NCBI GenBank assembly: GCA_965249745.1
Contig: OZ252252.1
Span: 186,001 to 250,000, forward strand
Source of the DNA: JANYHH01 sp965249745
GTDB taxonomy: Bacteria; Deinococcota; Deinococci; Deinococcales; JAAFIG01
Direction: 5' to 3'
DNA length: 64,000 nt
Within the stretch, counting starts at the first letter, position 1, and every line of letters begins with the position of its first letter. The position numbers and the translations under genes are program-made. This document shows, piece by piece, positions 42,798 to 51,386 of the stretch. The notes under the pieces were generated by a model. It did not search any database and was not told the origin of the DNA. It saw only the letters and a list, made by a program, of their open reading frames with translations.

Positions 42798-43263
42798 GTC
42801 GTGGCGCACGCGACTCGAGCGGATTGGCTTCAATCTGTTTCCAGCCATCTTTGGAACAGGCATGTCTATCACTTACATTGCCAGCGATCACCGGGAGGTC
42901 AGAATCAAACTGCCGTTGTCCTGGCGCACCAAGAATTACCTGGGAACCATCTTCGGAGGCAGCATGTATGCAGCAACCGATCCGATTTATGTGGTCATGC
43001 TCTACCGTGTGCTTGGACCTGGTTACACGGTCTGGGACAAGGCGGCGACCATCAATTTCAAAAAGCCGGGACGGTCCACGCTGTACGCCCAGTTTAGATT
43101 GGAAGACGAGGAAATCGCCGCGATTCGCCGCGACCTCGAGACTCGAAGGTCAACCAACCGGGTGTACGATGTGAAACTGACCGATCGCCACGGCGTGGTT
43201 CACGCCACCGTTGAAAAAACCGTGTACATCGGTCACCAATCCCCCAAGCTGGGGACCAGATGA
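42790..43263 (+). CDS. DUF4442 hotdog-fold protein
   Basis: A 157-residue protein of the DUF4442 group, a hotdog-fold relative of thioesterases. Typical pieces are MSITYIASDHREVRIKLPL, NYLGTIFGGSMYAATDPIYV at about 53-72, and a C-terminal EKTVYIGHQ. No catalytic acid can be identified with confidence. GTG 42790 overlaps the end of the upstream gene; the stop overlaps the next ATG (ATGA). The third hotdog protein in a row. Confidence 0.8.
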   Translation: MPESWRTRLERIGFNLFPAIFGTGMSITYIASDHREVRIKLPLSWRTKNYLGTIFGGSMYAATDPIYVVMLYRVLGPGYTVWDKAATINFKKPGRSTLYAQFRLEDEEIAAIRRDLETRRSTNRVYDVKLTDRHGVVHATVEKTVYIGHQSPKLGTR

Positions 43264-43907
43264 TCGTCGCGTCTGATCTCGAGGGGACGCTGACCACTGG
43301 GGAGACCTGGCGCGGCATCCGTGCCTATCTGGAGGCGCACGAGCGCAAAGCAGACTACGACCGCTTCATGCGCAGCAAAATGCCGATGTACCTGGGTGCG
43401 AAGCTTGGGCTGGTCAATAAGCGCCACTTCCAGAACCGCTGGATTGAGGACCTGCCGGGGCTGTTCGCGGGTCACAGCCTCGAGTCATTTCAGGCGGTGG
43501 CCGCCTGGGTGGTGCAACACGAATTGCGCCCGAAACTGCGCCAGAACGTACTGAATGAACTGGAAACGGCGCGACGATCCGGCGCACGGGTGATCCTGGC
43601 ATCGGGAACCTATCAACCCGTGCTGCACGCCCTGGCGCAGACCCTTGGGTTTGAAGCGATTGGCACGCCGCTGACCGTCGTGAACGGCTCGTTAACCGGG
43701 AAACTGGACGGTCCAGTCAACGTCGAACAGATCAAACGCGTGAGCCTGATAGCCGCATTAGAGGGTGCGGCTTTGAACCGCGCCTACGGCGACACCCTCG
43801 CCGATATCCCGATGCTCAAAGCGGCCCAGGAGGCGATCGTGATCGCGGGGAACGACGTGCGTCTCGAGCGGCTGGCGTTAGCGCGTGGCTGGCGCGTACT
43901 GCGCTGA
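43260..43907 (+). CDS. HAD-superfamily phosphatase, subclass IB
   Basis: A 215-residue phosphatase with the HAD blocks: DLEGTL (motif I, residues 6-11; the usual second Asp is Glu8, a change of the common DxD to DxE), ILASGTYQP (motif II Ser), Lys in EQIKRV (motif III), and YGDTLADIPML (motif IV). It resembles SerB-type or HAD-IB hydrolases. The DxE variant is found in some relatives but may alter activity. Coupled by ATGA to the DUF4442 gene. Confidence 0.8.
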   Translation: MIVASDLEGTLTTGETWRGIRAYLEAHERKADYDRFMRSKMPMYLGAKLGLVNKRHFQNRWIEDLPGLFAGHSLESFQAVAAWVVQHELRPKLRQNVLNELETARRSGARVILASGTYQPVLHALAQTLGFEAIGTPLTVVNGSLTGKLDGPVNVEQIKRVSLIAALEGAALNRAYGDTLADIPMLKAAQEAIVIAGNDVRLERLALARGWRVLR

Positions 43908-44060
43908 GTTTCAGGATATCTTATCCCCTGCGAAACAGCTCTCGAGCCGCCGCGAACCGAACGCCTGATTTCTCCAAAAACCTTTCCCGTTCCGGGGCGG
44001 AGACAGGCTTGATCCCTCTTCAACGGCCGTGATGAGCGGAGACGCTTACAAAAAGGCTAT

Positions 44061-45068
44061 TCAGATTTTTTCGTGCAGGCTGAGACGGCGGACATCAATT
44101 CCCAGCCCACCATCGTTTAGACGCACGTACATATCGGCAAACTTAGCGTTCCAGATCACCTCGTCCGCCTTGTACGACGTGCGAGCCTGCACCCGCTGGT
44201 ACATCACGTCGTCAATACCGTGCAGGATAATCAGAATTTCGGCGTCACTCTCGAGCAGTTGCTCCTCTGTCACGTTCCAGAGCGGACTGTCGGCGGTGAT
44301 CGGATGCACGACCGTCCACGACAGATTGAAAAAGGCGACGCTGCTGCGCTCTAAAGGTAATGGGTAAAAGCGGCGCACGCGCTGTCCGTGAACCGTCTCA
44401 AACCAGGAAATCGTGGCTTGCGCCTGAATTTCGATGATCTCATTTTTTAACCCGTTGGTGACGCGCAACATCAAGCCGGTCCCGCCCTGAAACGGCGAGA
44501 TCAGCATGTGTTGACTGAACAAGATACGAGCGGCCGGTTTGGAAAACTTAGTGAACACCAAGCCTGTCGCCAGCGCCACGCTCAAAACACCGAAAAAGGC
44601 TTGCACCGTGGACAGCCAATGCGCGGCGATGTTGTTCGGCGAGATGTGACCGTACCCAATCGTGGACAGGGTTTCGACGCTGAAAAAAAAGGCTCGTTCC
44701 AGCCGCGTCAGATGAGCGCTGCTGAGCAGCGCATCGGGGCCGCAGAGCAGATACAAACTGGCGAAGACCAGATTGACCGCCACGAACATCAGCGCCACCA
44801 CCCCAAAGAAGACCGGCCACGAGACCGACAACAACCAGTAATACGGGCTAAACGAAGCGATCAGCCCCAGACCCTGCCGCCGCGTGCTAAAACTGCCGTC
44901 ACGGTTCAGGAAACGCCGCTGGCTGCGCTCCGAAGCGATCCGTCCAATACCTAGGTCGTCACGCAACGCCGCCGTCCGAGCCTCCTCTTTCCCCTCGAGC
45001 GGACTGCTGAACCCCACCTCGAGTTCTGGTCCAGGCTTCAGTTCCTGGACGGTTTCGATCTCTGTCAT
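44061..45068 (-). CDS. Inward-rectifier-type potassium channel (KirBac)
   Basis: A 335-residue channel: two membrane helices flank a pore helix with the selectivity filter TIGYGH at about residue 130 (a K+-type TxGYG), and the N-terminal slide helix precedes it. The C-terminal half is the beta-rich Kir cytoplasmic domain (LMLRVTNGLKNEIIEIQAQ, then SWTVVHPITADSPLWN). Bacterial Kir channels may balance membrane potential. ATG 45068 has TATTCT 6 bp upstream, a leaderless start, which removes 11 residues of a longer frame. Confidence 0.9.
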   Translation of the reverse strand: MTEIETVQELKPGPELEVGFSSPLEGKEEARTAALRDDLGIGRIASERSQRRFLNRDGSFSTRRQGLGLIASFSPYYWLLSVSWPVFFGVVALMFVAVNLVFASLYLLCGPDALLSSAHLTRLERAFFFSVETLSTIGYGHISPNNIAAHWLSTVQAFFGVLSVALATGLVFTKFSKPAARILFSQHMLISPFQGGTGLMLRVTNGLKNEIIEIQAQATISWFETVHGQRVRRFYPLPLERSSVAFFNLSWTVVHPITADSPLWNVTEEQLLESDAEILIILHGIDDVMYQRVQARTSYKADEVIWNAKFADMYVRLNDGGLGIDVRRLSLHEKI

Positions 45069-45206
45069 GCTGGCAGAATACGCGAATCGGTGTGTAGACA
45101 CTACGTCGCCTACATGACGTGAAAAACCTGGCAGGCGTGCGTGACGGCTCGCAGCAATGCTAGGATGAGAACTGTAGCAAACTTAAGGCTACTTGGAGGA
45201 AACACT

Positions 45207-45644
45207 ATGAAGAGACTGTTGATCGTATTGGTCGCGTTCCTAGGGTTGGCCATGCCAGCTTCCGCTCAGTCATTCGGCGTCAAACTGATCGGCGTTGAGT
45301 ACAACACCTTCGATCCTGGCCAGGGAACCGGTTTACAGATCACGCTGGGAACCCTATTCGTGTCCACGGATCTCGAGGTGAACTATCTTTTGGGTCGTAT
45401 GCCTTTGGGAACCGATAACAAGCTGACCTTGTTTTACGGTGCAGGCGCACACGTTGGTTTCTACGGTTTCTTTGGTTTCAGCTCTATCGGATTCGGCGCA
45501 CACGCCGTGGTCGGCGTTGATTACCTGCTCCAGCCGAATCTGGCAATTGGCGTTGGCATCAATCCCGGTGTCAGCTTTTACACTGGTAGCATTGGCCTCA
45601 CGTATTATGTCGGTGGTGGCTTGCACCTTCAATTCAAGATCTAA
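45207..45644 (+). CDS. Small secreted beta-rich protein
   Basis: A 145-residue protein with a signal peptide (MKRLLIVLVAFLGLAMPASA). The mature part is rich in Gly, Phe, Tyr and alternating hydrophobic residues, like a small outer-membrane beta-barrel (for example a run with HVGFYGFFGFSSIGFGAHA and a C-terminal HLQFKI). No family recognised. GGAGGAAAC precedes the ATG. A strong terminator follows at 45662. Confidence 0.7.
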   Translation: MKRLLIVLVAFLGLAMPASAQSFGVKLIGVEYNTFDPGQGTGLQITLGTLFVSTDLEVNYLLGRMPLGTDNKLTLFYGAGAHVGFYGFFGFSSIGFGAHAVVGVDYLLQPNLAIGVGINPGVSFYTGSIGLTYYVGGGLHLQFKI

Positions 45645-45661
45645 TTCCCCTGAATGGTCTC

Positions 45662-45689
45662 AAAGAACCCCATCAGGGGTTCTTTTTTT
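45662..45689 (+). terminator. Intrinsic terminator of the beta-rich secreted protein gene
   Basis: AAAGAACCCC-ATCA-GGGGTTCTTT is a perfect 10-bp stem with TTTT after it, 18 bp past the stop codon. It is independent of CTCGAG, unlike the two CTCGAG-stem terminators. Confidence 0.92.
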
Positions 45690-45827
45690 GTGACTCAGGC
45701 TCATACCCTTAGGTCCATTTGTCGCACAGGCCACAGTTCCGTGCTAGAGTTTTGCTCTCCTCTCGTCACGCACACAATTCCAACGGGACGCTCGAGGAGC
45801 GAATCCAGCATTCGACCCGGAGTCAAC

Positions 45828-46046
45828 ATGGCACAGCAGGAAAAAGGTGTAGTCAAGTGGTTCAACGCTGAGAAGGGCTTCGGCTTCATCAGCCGTGAGA
45901 GCGGCCCGGATGTCTTCGTACATTACAGCGCCATCCAGACAGACGGTTTCCGCAAGCTCCTGGAAGGTCAAACCGTGCAGTTCGAGGTCGAAGAGGGCAA
46001 GCAGGGCAAGGGACCGCAAGCCGTGAACGTCTCTGTATCACAGTAA
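45828..46046 (+). CDS. Cold-shock protein, CspA family
   Basis: A 72-residue single cold-shock domain protein. RNA-binding motifs RNP1 (KGFGFI) and RNP2 (VFVHY) are at the usual places, and the N-terminus KGVVKWFNAEKG is typical. It binds single-stranded nucleic acids as an RNA chaperone. GGAG precedes the ATG; TAGAGT at about 45743 may be the -10. A terminator hairpin follows at 46131. Confidence 0.95.
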   Translation: MAQQEKGVVKWFNAEKGFGFISRESGPDVFVHYSAIQTDGFRKLLEGQTVQFEVEEGKQGKGPQAVNVSVSQ

Positions 46047-46130
46047 CTTGTGGCGCAGTAAATCCCAGGTTCCCGCAACCAGTGCCAAAATTAGGCCGCG
46101 CTGAAACGTAGTCTCACCGATCACCACTGG

Positions 46131-46156
46131 CGACCCGTCAAATGACGGGTCGTTTC
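46131..46156 (+). terminator. Intrinsic terminator of the cold-shock gene
   Basis: CGACCCGTCA-AA-TGACGGGTCG makes a 10-bp stem followed by TTTCTC. It is 84 bp after the cold-shock stop codon. Confidence 0.8.
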
Positions 46157-46185
46157 TCATGGGCGGCTGTACAATCAGAAAAGCC

Positions 46186-46704
46186 GTGAAATCCATCCAC
46201 TACCAAGCCGTGCGACTCAACGACGCACCCGTGCTTCAAGCGCTATACGCCTCGAGTCCGCGTTACTTTCACACGATTGCCGCGCCGATCCCGAATTTGG
46301 AGGACGTGGAACGTGAGCTGGAGAGTGCTCTGCTGGATTCCAGACGGCAACTCGAGTTTGTTGTGGAATCGGACCAACCAATCGGATACCTCGATTTGAA
46401 ATTTGATTACCCACAGGCGGGCGATGTCACCGTCAATCTGTTATTGATCGCCGAATCCCAGCAGCGGCGCGGCCTGGGTGCGCGGGTCATGCGTGAACTC
46501 GAGACGCGACTGGAGCGCAAAACCGTCAAATTGCTGGCGGCTGTCTTCGGTGAGAATCCCGGCGCGGCCCGGTTCTGGGAGGGTCTGGGGTATCACTTCG
46601 CCGTGGATGCCCGCCCGGTGCTGAGCTGGTACGCCAAAGAACTCGTGGGGCGTGAACTCGAGAATCGTGAACCGGACACCCGTGAACTTGAGACGGCGGG
46701 CTGA
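46186..46704 (+). CDS. GNAT-family N-acetyltransferase
   Basis: A 172-residue GNAT protein. The core has VNLLLIAESQQRRGLGARVMRELE with the acetyl-CoA binding Q/RxxGxG at about residues 92-100, followed by AAVFGENPGAARFWEGLGYHF (motif B). The substrate is unknown. GTG 46186 is chosen because TACAAT lies 10 bp upstream; an ATG at 46159 would overlap that -10. The last 25 residues are Glu/Arg-rich repeats. It ends at the start of the next gene (TGATG). Confidence 0.78.
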   Translation: MKSIHYQAVRLNDAPVLQALYASSPRYFHTIAAPIPNLEDVERELESALLDSRRQLEFVVESDQPIGYLDLKFDYPQAGDVTVNLLLIAESQQRRGLGARVMRELETRLERKTVKLLAAVFGENPGAARFWEGLGYHFAVDARPVLSWYAKELVGRELENREPDTRELETAG

Positions 46705-47096
46705 TGGGCGTTCGTTTGCTGCTGCGTGCCCCGATCAGGGCTGCGGCTGAAACCCTCGAGCCGCATTTGCTGCCCGACACGAGCGCAGTGCTGCTGCCGC
46801 ACGGCGATTGGGTCAGCCTTCACGCCGAGCAACTCAGCGAGGATCTGGCTGACATCAGCGAACTGGCCGTGCCACTGTCTGTAGCCTTTCACGAGGTCTG
46901 GGCGGCGGCGACGTTGTACTACCGCTTTCAAGCTGGTGAACTCGCCGAGACCTTTCATAGTCCCCCGGAAGGCGTTCCGCTCGAGGGGCAGAACTGGGAT
47001 TGGGACGACGAATTACCGGAGTCGGCCGTACGCGTCACCAGAGACGCGGAAAAACCAGGGCTGGCAGAGTTTTTCGGTCGCAGCCACGACGAGTAA
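46704..47096 (+). CDS. Hypothetical protein, 130 aa
   Basis: Family not recognised. It is a soluble, acidic protein with His/Trp-rich parts (HGDWVSLHAEQLSEDLADIS, then AFHEVWAAATLYYRF). The ATG overlaps the TGA of the acetyltransferase gene, so the two are co-translated. The final segment (GLAEFFGRSHDE) is charged. Length and codon use are normal for a real gene. Confidence 0.6.
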   Translation: MGVRLLLRAPIRAAAETLEPHLLPDTSAVLLPHGDWVSLHAEQLSEDLADISELAVPLSVAFHEVWAAATLYYRFQAGELAETFHSPPEGVPLEGQNWDWDDELPESAVRVTRDAEKPGLAEFFGRSHDE

Positions 47097-47473
47097 GCCC
47101 CTCCTTCTGATACTGGCTCGATTCAGCTACCAGAGATTCGGGTACAGGACGTTAAATATCTCCCAGTTAAAACGTAGATGATGCGTCCTCATCCAAATCT
47201 TAAACCGACTAATGAAAGTAACAACGACGTACAACACGGCGAAATAGCAGGGTTGAAACGCAAGCGATCCTGTCCCTGAGGTGCACCCTTAGGATCAAGA
47301 AGCATAACCCGAAAATGGAACCGTGTCGTAGCTTCGGCGCTCGCGTTATTGGGAGCGGTTGGCGCTTTTCCCGTGAGGTTTGGGGTTTCATATTCTGTGC
47401 AGTCTCGAGGCAGTGCCGGAATGATTGTCGGATACCCGCTCTCAGCCTCCTTGAGTCAGCGTGGACGTACCCT
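47097..47473. other. Long intergenic region with inverted copy of a 28-bp repeat
   Basis: No gene is supported. ATATCTCCCAGTTAAAACG, then TAGATGATG at about 47153-47180 is the inverted copy (one mismatch) of the repeat at 15889-15916. The rest is less G+C-rich than the neighbours and contains only one clear CTCGAG site. Nothing else was recognised. Confidence 0.4.
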
Positions 47474-47800
47474 TTACGCCTCCGGGAACCACTCGAGCCG
47501 CTTCAAATCGCAGCGCCCGGCGGCATTGAAGGTCACACCCTCTGACTCGAGCAGGGCGCGTTGCAATTCGCCGGTGCCAATCTTGTAGGTGCTGATCTTG
47601 CCCTGGGCGTTGATGACCCGCTGCCACGGTAGGTCGGTGTCGCGCCCGAGGCCATACATCAGTTCCCCGACCTGCCGCGCCCCGCCGGGTTTTCCGGCCG
47701 CCAGCGCCAGCCCGCCGTAGGTCATGACGCGCCCCTCGGGAATAGTTTCCAGAATCTCGAGGACTCTAGATTTGAACAGGGGTGTGGCAGCTTCACTCAT
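47474..47800 (-). CDS. Alkyltransferase-like protein (ATL), MGMT family without active Cys
   Basis: A 108-residue MGMT-fold protein. Where O6-methylguanine methyltransferases have PCHRV, this has PWQRV (Trp59 in place of the methyl-accepting Cys), the mark of ATL proteins. The Arg finger is in ARQVGELM (about 41-48). ATLs bind O6-alkylguanine and flag it for nucleotide excision repair without removing the alkyl group. Normal ATL length is about 100-110. A TAGACT lies 8 bp upstream of the ATG on the minus strand. Confidence 0.9.
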   Translation of the reverse strand: MSEAATPLFKSRVLEILETIPEGRVMTYGGLALAAGKPGGARQVGELMYGLGRDTDLPWQRVINAQGKISTYKIGTGELQRALLESEGVTFNAAGRCDLKRLEWFPEA

Positions 47801-47892
47801 GGCGCTTCAGTCTACCGATTTCTCACAATTTGTCTTCGGTGTTTCAATTCACGCCCTTCACGAACCGTAAGCCGTACAATCATGGAACAACT

Positions 47893-49379
47893 ATGCTTCC
47901 CGACTTTCAAACTGCTGTCAAAACCATGCTCGAGCGTATCGGAGCAACCACCTCCGCCGCCCCGAGCGCCCCCGTGGCCCTGGCGGAACTCGAGTCTGGG
48001 CGCAGGATTTGAAAAAGATTGCCGCTGGTCACGGGGCTACGCATCTGGAGCGGGTCACGAAACGCTTGGCGGGACTGGCGCGCACCGCGCAGGACATGAA
48101 GGCCCCGGTCTCGGTTAGCGTGCTGGACACGACCTTCAAGGCGCTCGAGCGGGCTGACCCGGCCGAAGACTTGGGTGGACTGGAATCCAGATTGGAAAAA
48201 TTGGAGGAGGACGCCTTCCTGTACACGCCGCCGATCGGAGCGTTGCTGTTGGAACCCGCGCCGGTCGTGGAACCCGCCAGAGACGACCGCGCCGGGGGCT
48301 TGCGCCGCGTGCTGAGCGTGGATGACTCGAGCTTGGTGCGCTCCGCGCTCCGGCGCATCTTCAGCGAATCCGGCACGGGTATTGAGGAAGCCCGCAACGG
48401 TGAGGAAGCCTTAGAGCGCTTCAAAGAGATTGGCAAGTACGACCTCGTGCTGCTGGACGTGAACATGCCGGACATGACCGGGATTGAACTGCTGCCGTAC
48501 CTGCGGGCGCGTTCGACCGAGGTCGCTGTGGTCATGCTGACGAGCGAGGACGACGTGAAAACCGCGATCGCCGCGATTCAGCAGGGCGCGGACGGCTACA
48601 TCCAAAAGCAGGACCTGCCGCTGGATGGGGACCGCGAGCCTTTTTTCCACGCGCTCGATCAAGCGAGAGAGGCTAGGGCGGGCATTGTGGCGCGGCAGCA
48701 ACTGGAGAGCCTGAAAGCGGATTTTTACAGCATGGTCACCCACGATCTGAAAAACCCGGCTAACGTCGTGCAACTGGCGCTGGAGCAACTCGGGGATACC
48801 TCGAATCTGACCGGACCGCAACGGCAAGCCGTCGGCATGGCGAACAGTGCCGCCCAGGATTTGCTGCGCCTCGTGGTGGAGTACCTGGATTACGCCAAGA
48901 TAGACGCCGGATACCTCGACCTCGAGCGTGCCCCGGCGAACCTGTCGGCCCTCGTGGCGAAAGCGGTCGAACGCGCTCGGGTGCTGGCGGATCGGCGCGG
49001 GCAGACCATCCATCTACAAGTGCCGGACGCACTTCCAATCAACTTGGACGCGCCGCGTTTGACGCAGGTGTTGGACAACCTGATCTCTAACGCCGTGAAA
49101 TACACCCCAGAGGGGGGACTCTTGGAGGTGAAGCTCAAAGCGAGCGAAGCTTTCGCTCGGCTGAGCGTGTGTGACACCGGCAACGGCATCCCCGAGGATC
49201 AGATCGGACGCCTGTTCAAACGCTACCAGCGGCTGCCCGGTGAATCGCGCCGCTCGAGTGGCACGGGCTTGGGCTTGGTGATCGTGAAAGCGATCGTGGA
49301 GGCGCACGGCGGGCGCGTCTGGGCGGAGAGCGCGGGCGTCGGTGAGGGCAGCACCTTCAGTTTTGAATTGCCGCGATAA
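47893..49379 (+). pseudogene. Hybrid response regulator/histidine kinase, frameshifted near its N-terminus
   Basis: A sensor protein with a receiver domain then a kinase core. After a short helical N-terminus, the receiver has RVLSVDDSS, the phospho-acceptor LLDVNMPD, LTSEDD and an IQKQD Lys. The kinase has VTHDLKNP (H-box), DNLISNAVKYTPEGG (N-box), DTGNGIPEDQIG (G1) and SSGTGLGLVIVK (G2). The frame from ATG 47893 is joined to the rest only if one G is restored in the GGG at 47998-48000 (AELESGAQDLKKIA). As written, translation would stop at 48010. Corrected, it has about 495 residues. An assembly indel is the likeliest cause. Confidence 0.8.
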
Positions 49380-49471
49380 CAAAAAGGTTGTGCGGGTCAT
49401 GAAGTTCCCAAAGGTCTCAGGCAACAATCTTTGAGAGCGCAGATTCAGTTTTTCCTCTTATGCTCTCCGCT

Positions 49472-50152
49472 ATGAATTTAGAGGCTTTGAAAACCCAGCA
49501 GCGCGAACTGGCAGAGAGCGCCATCACGACTGGTTCCCTGGCAACCGTCAAACGTTTCGTGGCGCTCGACATGTCGCACCTGTCGCGCAGCAGCGAACCG
49601 ATGTTCGCGGCGGCTGTCGTCTTTGAAACCGGGAACCCGGAGCCGCTCGAGGTGAAAACCGCGTTTCTGGACGACGATTTTCCGTACATCCCCGGTTTTC
49701 TGTCCTTCCGCGAAGCTCCGGTGCTGCTCAAAGCCATCGGTTTGCTCGAGTCGGATTTTGACTTGGTGTACGTGGACGGCTTCGGGCGTTTGCATCCGCG
49801 TCGGGCGGGAATCGCCACGCACCTCGGGGTGACGCTGGATAAGCCCGCGCTGGGCGTGGCGAAAACGCCGTTCGTGGGACAGGTTGGACCGCTGGACGAG
49901 GCGGCGGGCAGCGTCGCGCCCGTGACGCTGCAATCCGAGGTGCTAGCTTACGCGCTTCGCACCCGCAAACGCTCCAAGCCCGTGTTCGTCTCGAGCGGTC
50001 ATCGTTGCGACCTGGAGGAAGCACTGCGGTTTGTAGGGTTGCACTTGGATGGCTTGCGGCTGCCGTTTCCGTCCAGAGCCGCGCACGGGGCCGCCAACAC
50101 CGCGCGGCTCGAGTGGGAAAATGCCCAGGGAAACGCGCCGGAATCGCTATGA
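49472..50152 (+). CDS. nfi: Endonuclease V
   Basis: A deoxyinosine-specific repair nuclease of 226 residues. The family blocks are present: ALDMSHLSR with the first metal Asp at about residue 31, YIPGFLSFREAP (strand-separating wedge PYIP), VDGFGRLHPRRAGIATHLGV with the Asp and His, and a C-terminal SSGHRCDLEEAL. ATG 49472 was chosen because TATGCT ends 7 bp before it; an in-frame ATG at 49460 overlaps that -10. The next gene overlaps its stop. Confidence 0.92.
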   Translation: MNLEALKTQQRELAESAITTGSLATVKRFVALDMSHLSRSSEPMFAAAVVFETGNPEPLEVKTAFLDDDFPYIPGFLSFREAPVLLKAIGLLESDFDLVYVDGFGRLHPRRAGIATHLGVTLDKPALGVAKTPFVGQVGPLDEAAGSVAPVTLQSEVLAYALRTRKRSKPVFVSSGHRCDLEEALRFVGLHLDGLRLPFPSRAAHGAANTARLEWENAQGNAPESL

Positions 50153-50604
50153 TGCTGCGAATGATCGAATACGCCGTTCTCTGCGTCGAACCGCAAACCG
50201 AGGGTCTCGAGGCGGTGCGTGAACTGCTGACCGGGGATCAGTACGCGGAGGTGGCGGCCGAAACCGTGACCGACGACAATCCCACGATTCGTCGCAGCCT
50301 GCGCACCTTCACCGACATTCGCGGCTTGGAACTGATCCTGACGATTGGTGGCAGCACCGTCGGCATTCGGGAACGCGTACCCGAGGTGACCCAGGAACTA
50401 ATCGAACGTCCGATCCCCGGATTGGCGGAACTGATGCGCTTGGCGGGCATCCAAAAATCGCGTCGCGCCGCCCTGTGGCGCGGCTTGACCGGACAGCGCA
50501 ACAAGACGCTGATCGTCAACCTGCCCGCGCAGGACACGCGAATCGCGCTCGAGGCGATTCTGCCAGTGTTGCCGCTGACAATCTCGAGCATCAAAGGCGG
50601 TTGA
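50149..50604 (+). CDS. MoaB/MogA-like molybdopterin-binding fold protein
   Basis: A protein of 147-151 residues with the pattern TVTDDNPTIRRSLRTF...LELILTIGGSTVGIRERVPEVTQELIERPIPGLAELMR, the MoCF/MogA-MoaB domain that adenylates molybdopterin. Two ATGs at 50149 and 50152 overlap the nfi stop. A -10-like TATGAT (50148-50153) points to ATG 50161 as a leaderless alternative. No other molybdenum-cofactor gene is adjacent. The final block (ARPVLPLTISSIKGG-like) is typical of the fold. Confidence 0.82.
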   Translation: MMLRMIEYAVLCVEPQTEGLEAVRELLTGDQYAEVAAETVTDDNPTIRRSLRTFTDIRGLELILTIGGSTVGIRERVPEVTQELIERPIPGLAELMRLAGIQKSRRAALWRGLTGQRNKTLIVNLPAQDTRIALEAILPVLPLTISSIKGG

Positions 50605-50612
50605 GAGATTTA

Positions 50613-50642
50613 GGTAGGGGCGAACGACCATTCGCCCCTACC
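50613..50642. repeat. REP-like hairpin, GTAGGGGCGAA family
   Basis: GGTAGGGGCGAA-cgacca-TTCGCCCCTACC is a perfect 12-bp stem. It sits 9 bp after the MoaB-like stop and may double as a terminator, although it lacks a T tract. Confidence 0.85.
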
Positions 50643-50728
50643 CGTAGCTCAAACCCTCGAGCCTCCGATTCTCCGCTCCAGGTTTCAGTGCTGTTTCAGT
50701 GCTGCGCGAGCGGTGCGATACTGCACCG

Positions 50729-51145
50729 ATGAGCGTCCTGTCAGATTTCTTCGTCGCCAACCCGGAAGACGCGCCGCAATACGAAAATCTGGTCCTTACC
50801 AAGGACACGCTGCTGGGGAATTTCGAGTGCGTGTCCGCGAACGGCTTGACCGGCTTGGAGATCGGACTTCTTTGGGCGGCGCTCGAGGGGCAGGCGTGGA
50901 ACGTGGACCGTCACGAGTTGGAGGCCGTAGATAATGCCAGTTTGGAGCGCTTCCCGGACATTTTGGTGCTGGCATTGCGAACCCTGCCCGACGAACGCGT
51001 CCCCGAAATCGTGCAGCGCTGGGGCGAGGCGGAAGAGTTAGCCTCGAGCGGCGACGTGTTGCAATTTGTCCTGCTGAGCCTGCGGCGCTTGGCGATTCTG
51101 GCGTTGAACGAGAAAAGGTCGCTATATTTGTGGAACTCGCTCTGA
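50729..51145 (+). CDS. Hypothetical protein, 138 aa
   Basis: Family not recognised. It is a soluble, Leu/Glu-rich helical protein (VSANGLTGLEIGLLWAALEG, later FPDILVLALRTLPDERVPEI). A -10 GATACT ends 6 bp before ATG 50729, matching the leaderless pattern; an ATG 10 codons earlier adds an unconserved piece. Its end lies 36 bp before a structured repeat. Confidence 0.6.
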   Translation: MSVLSDFFVANPEDAPQYENLVLTKDTLLGNFECVSANGLTGLEIGLLWAALEGQAWNVDRHELEAVDNASLERFPDILVLALRTLPDERVPEIVQRWGEAEELASSGDVLQFVLLSLRRLAILALNEKRSLYLWNSL

Positions 51146-51180
51146 ACCAGCAGGTCTAAACGATCTCAAGACTGTGCGCC

Positions 51181-51372
51181 GTTTCGCCTCTCCTGTATTG
51201 ATTGCGTGCCTTCGGCACCATGTAATTGCGTACCTTCGGTACCATGTAATTGCGTGATGCGAGTTGCCGTTGAATCTCGAGCAACGTTTTCTTGGGTTGT
51301 CTCGAGCGGCGACGTTGGTGGCCGGGCGTAGTGCTTAAAGGCGGTCTGGTTTGTCATGACCAACCCCTACGA
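51181..51372 (-). repeat. Structured dispersed repeat, copy 1
   Basis: Inverted relative to the copy at 57200-57464. On the minus strand it starts CGTAGGGGTTGGTCATGACA, then a CCGCCTTTAAGCAC block, CCACCAACG...CTCGAGACAACCCAAGAAAA, two 24-bp units each holding a mini-hairpin (GTACC-GAA-GGTAC and GTGCC-GAA-GGCAC), and ends GGAGAGGCGAAA. The two mini-hairpins differ by a compensatory pair. Confidence 0.8.
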
Positions 51373-51386
51373 GGCTGCTCCCCGCG

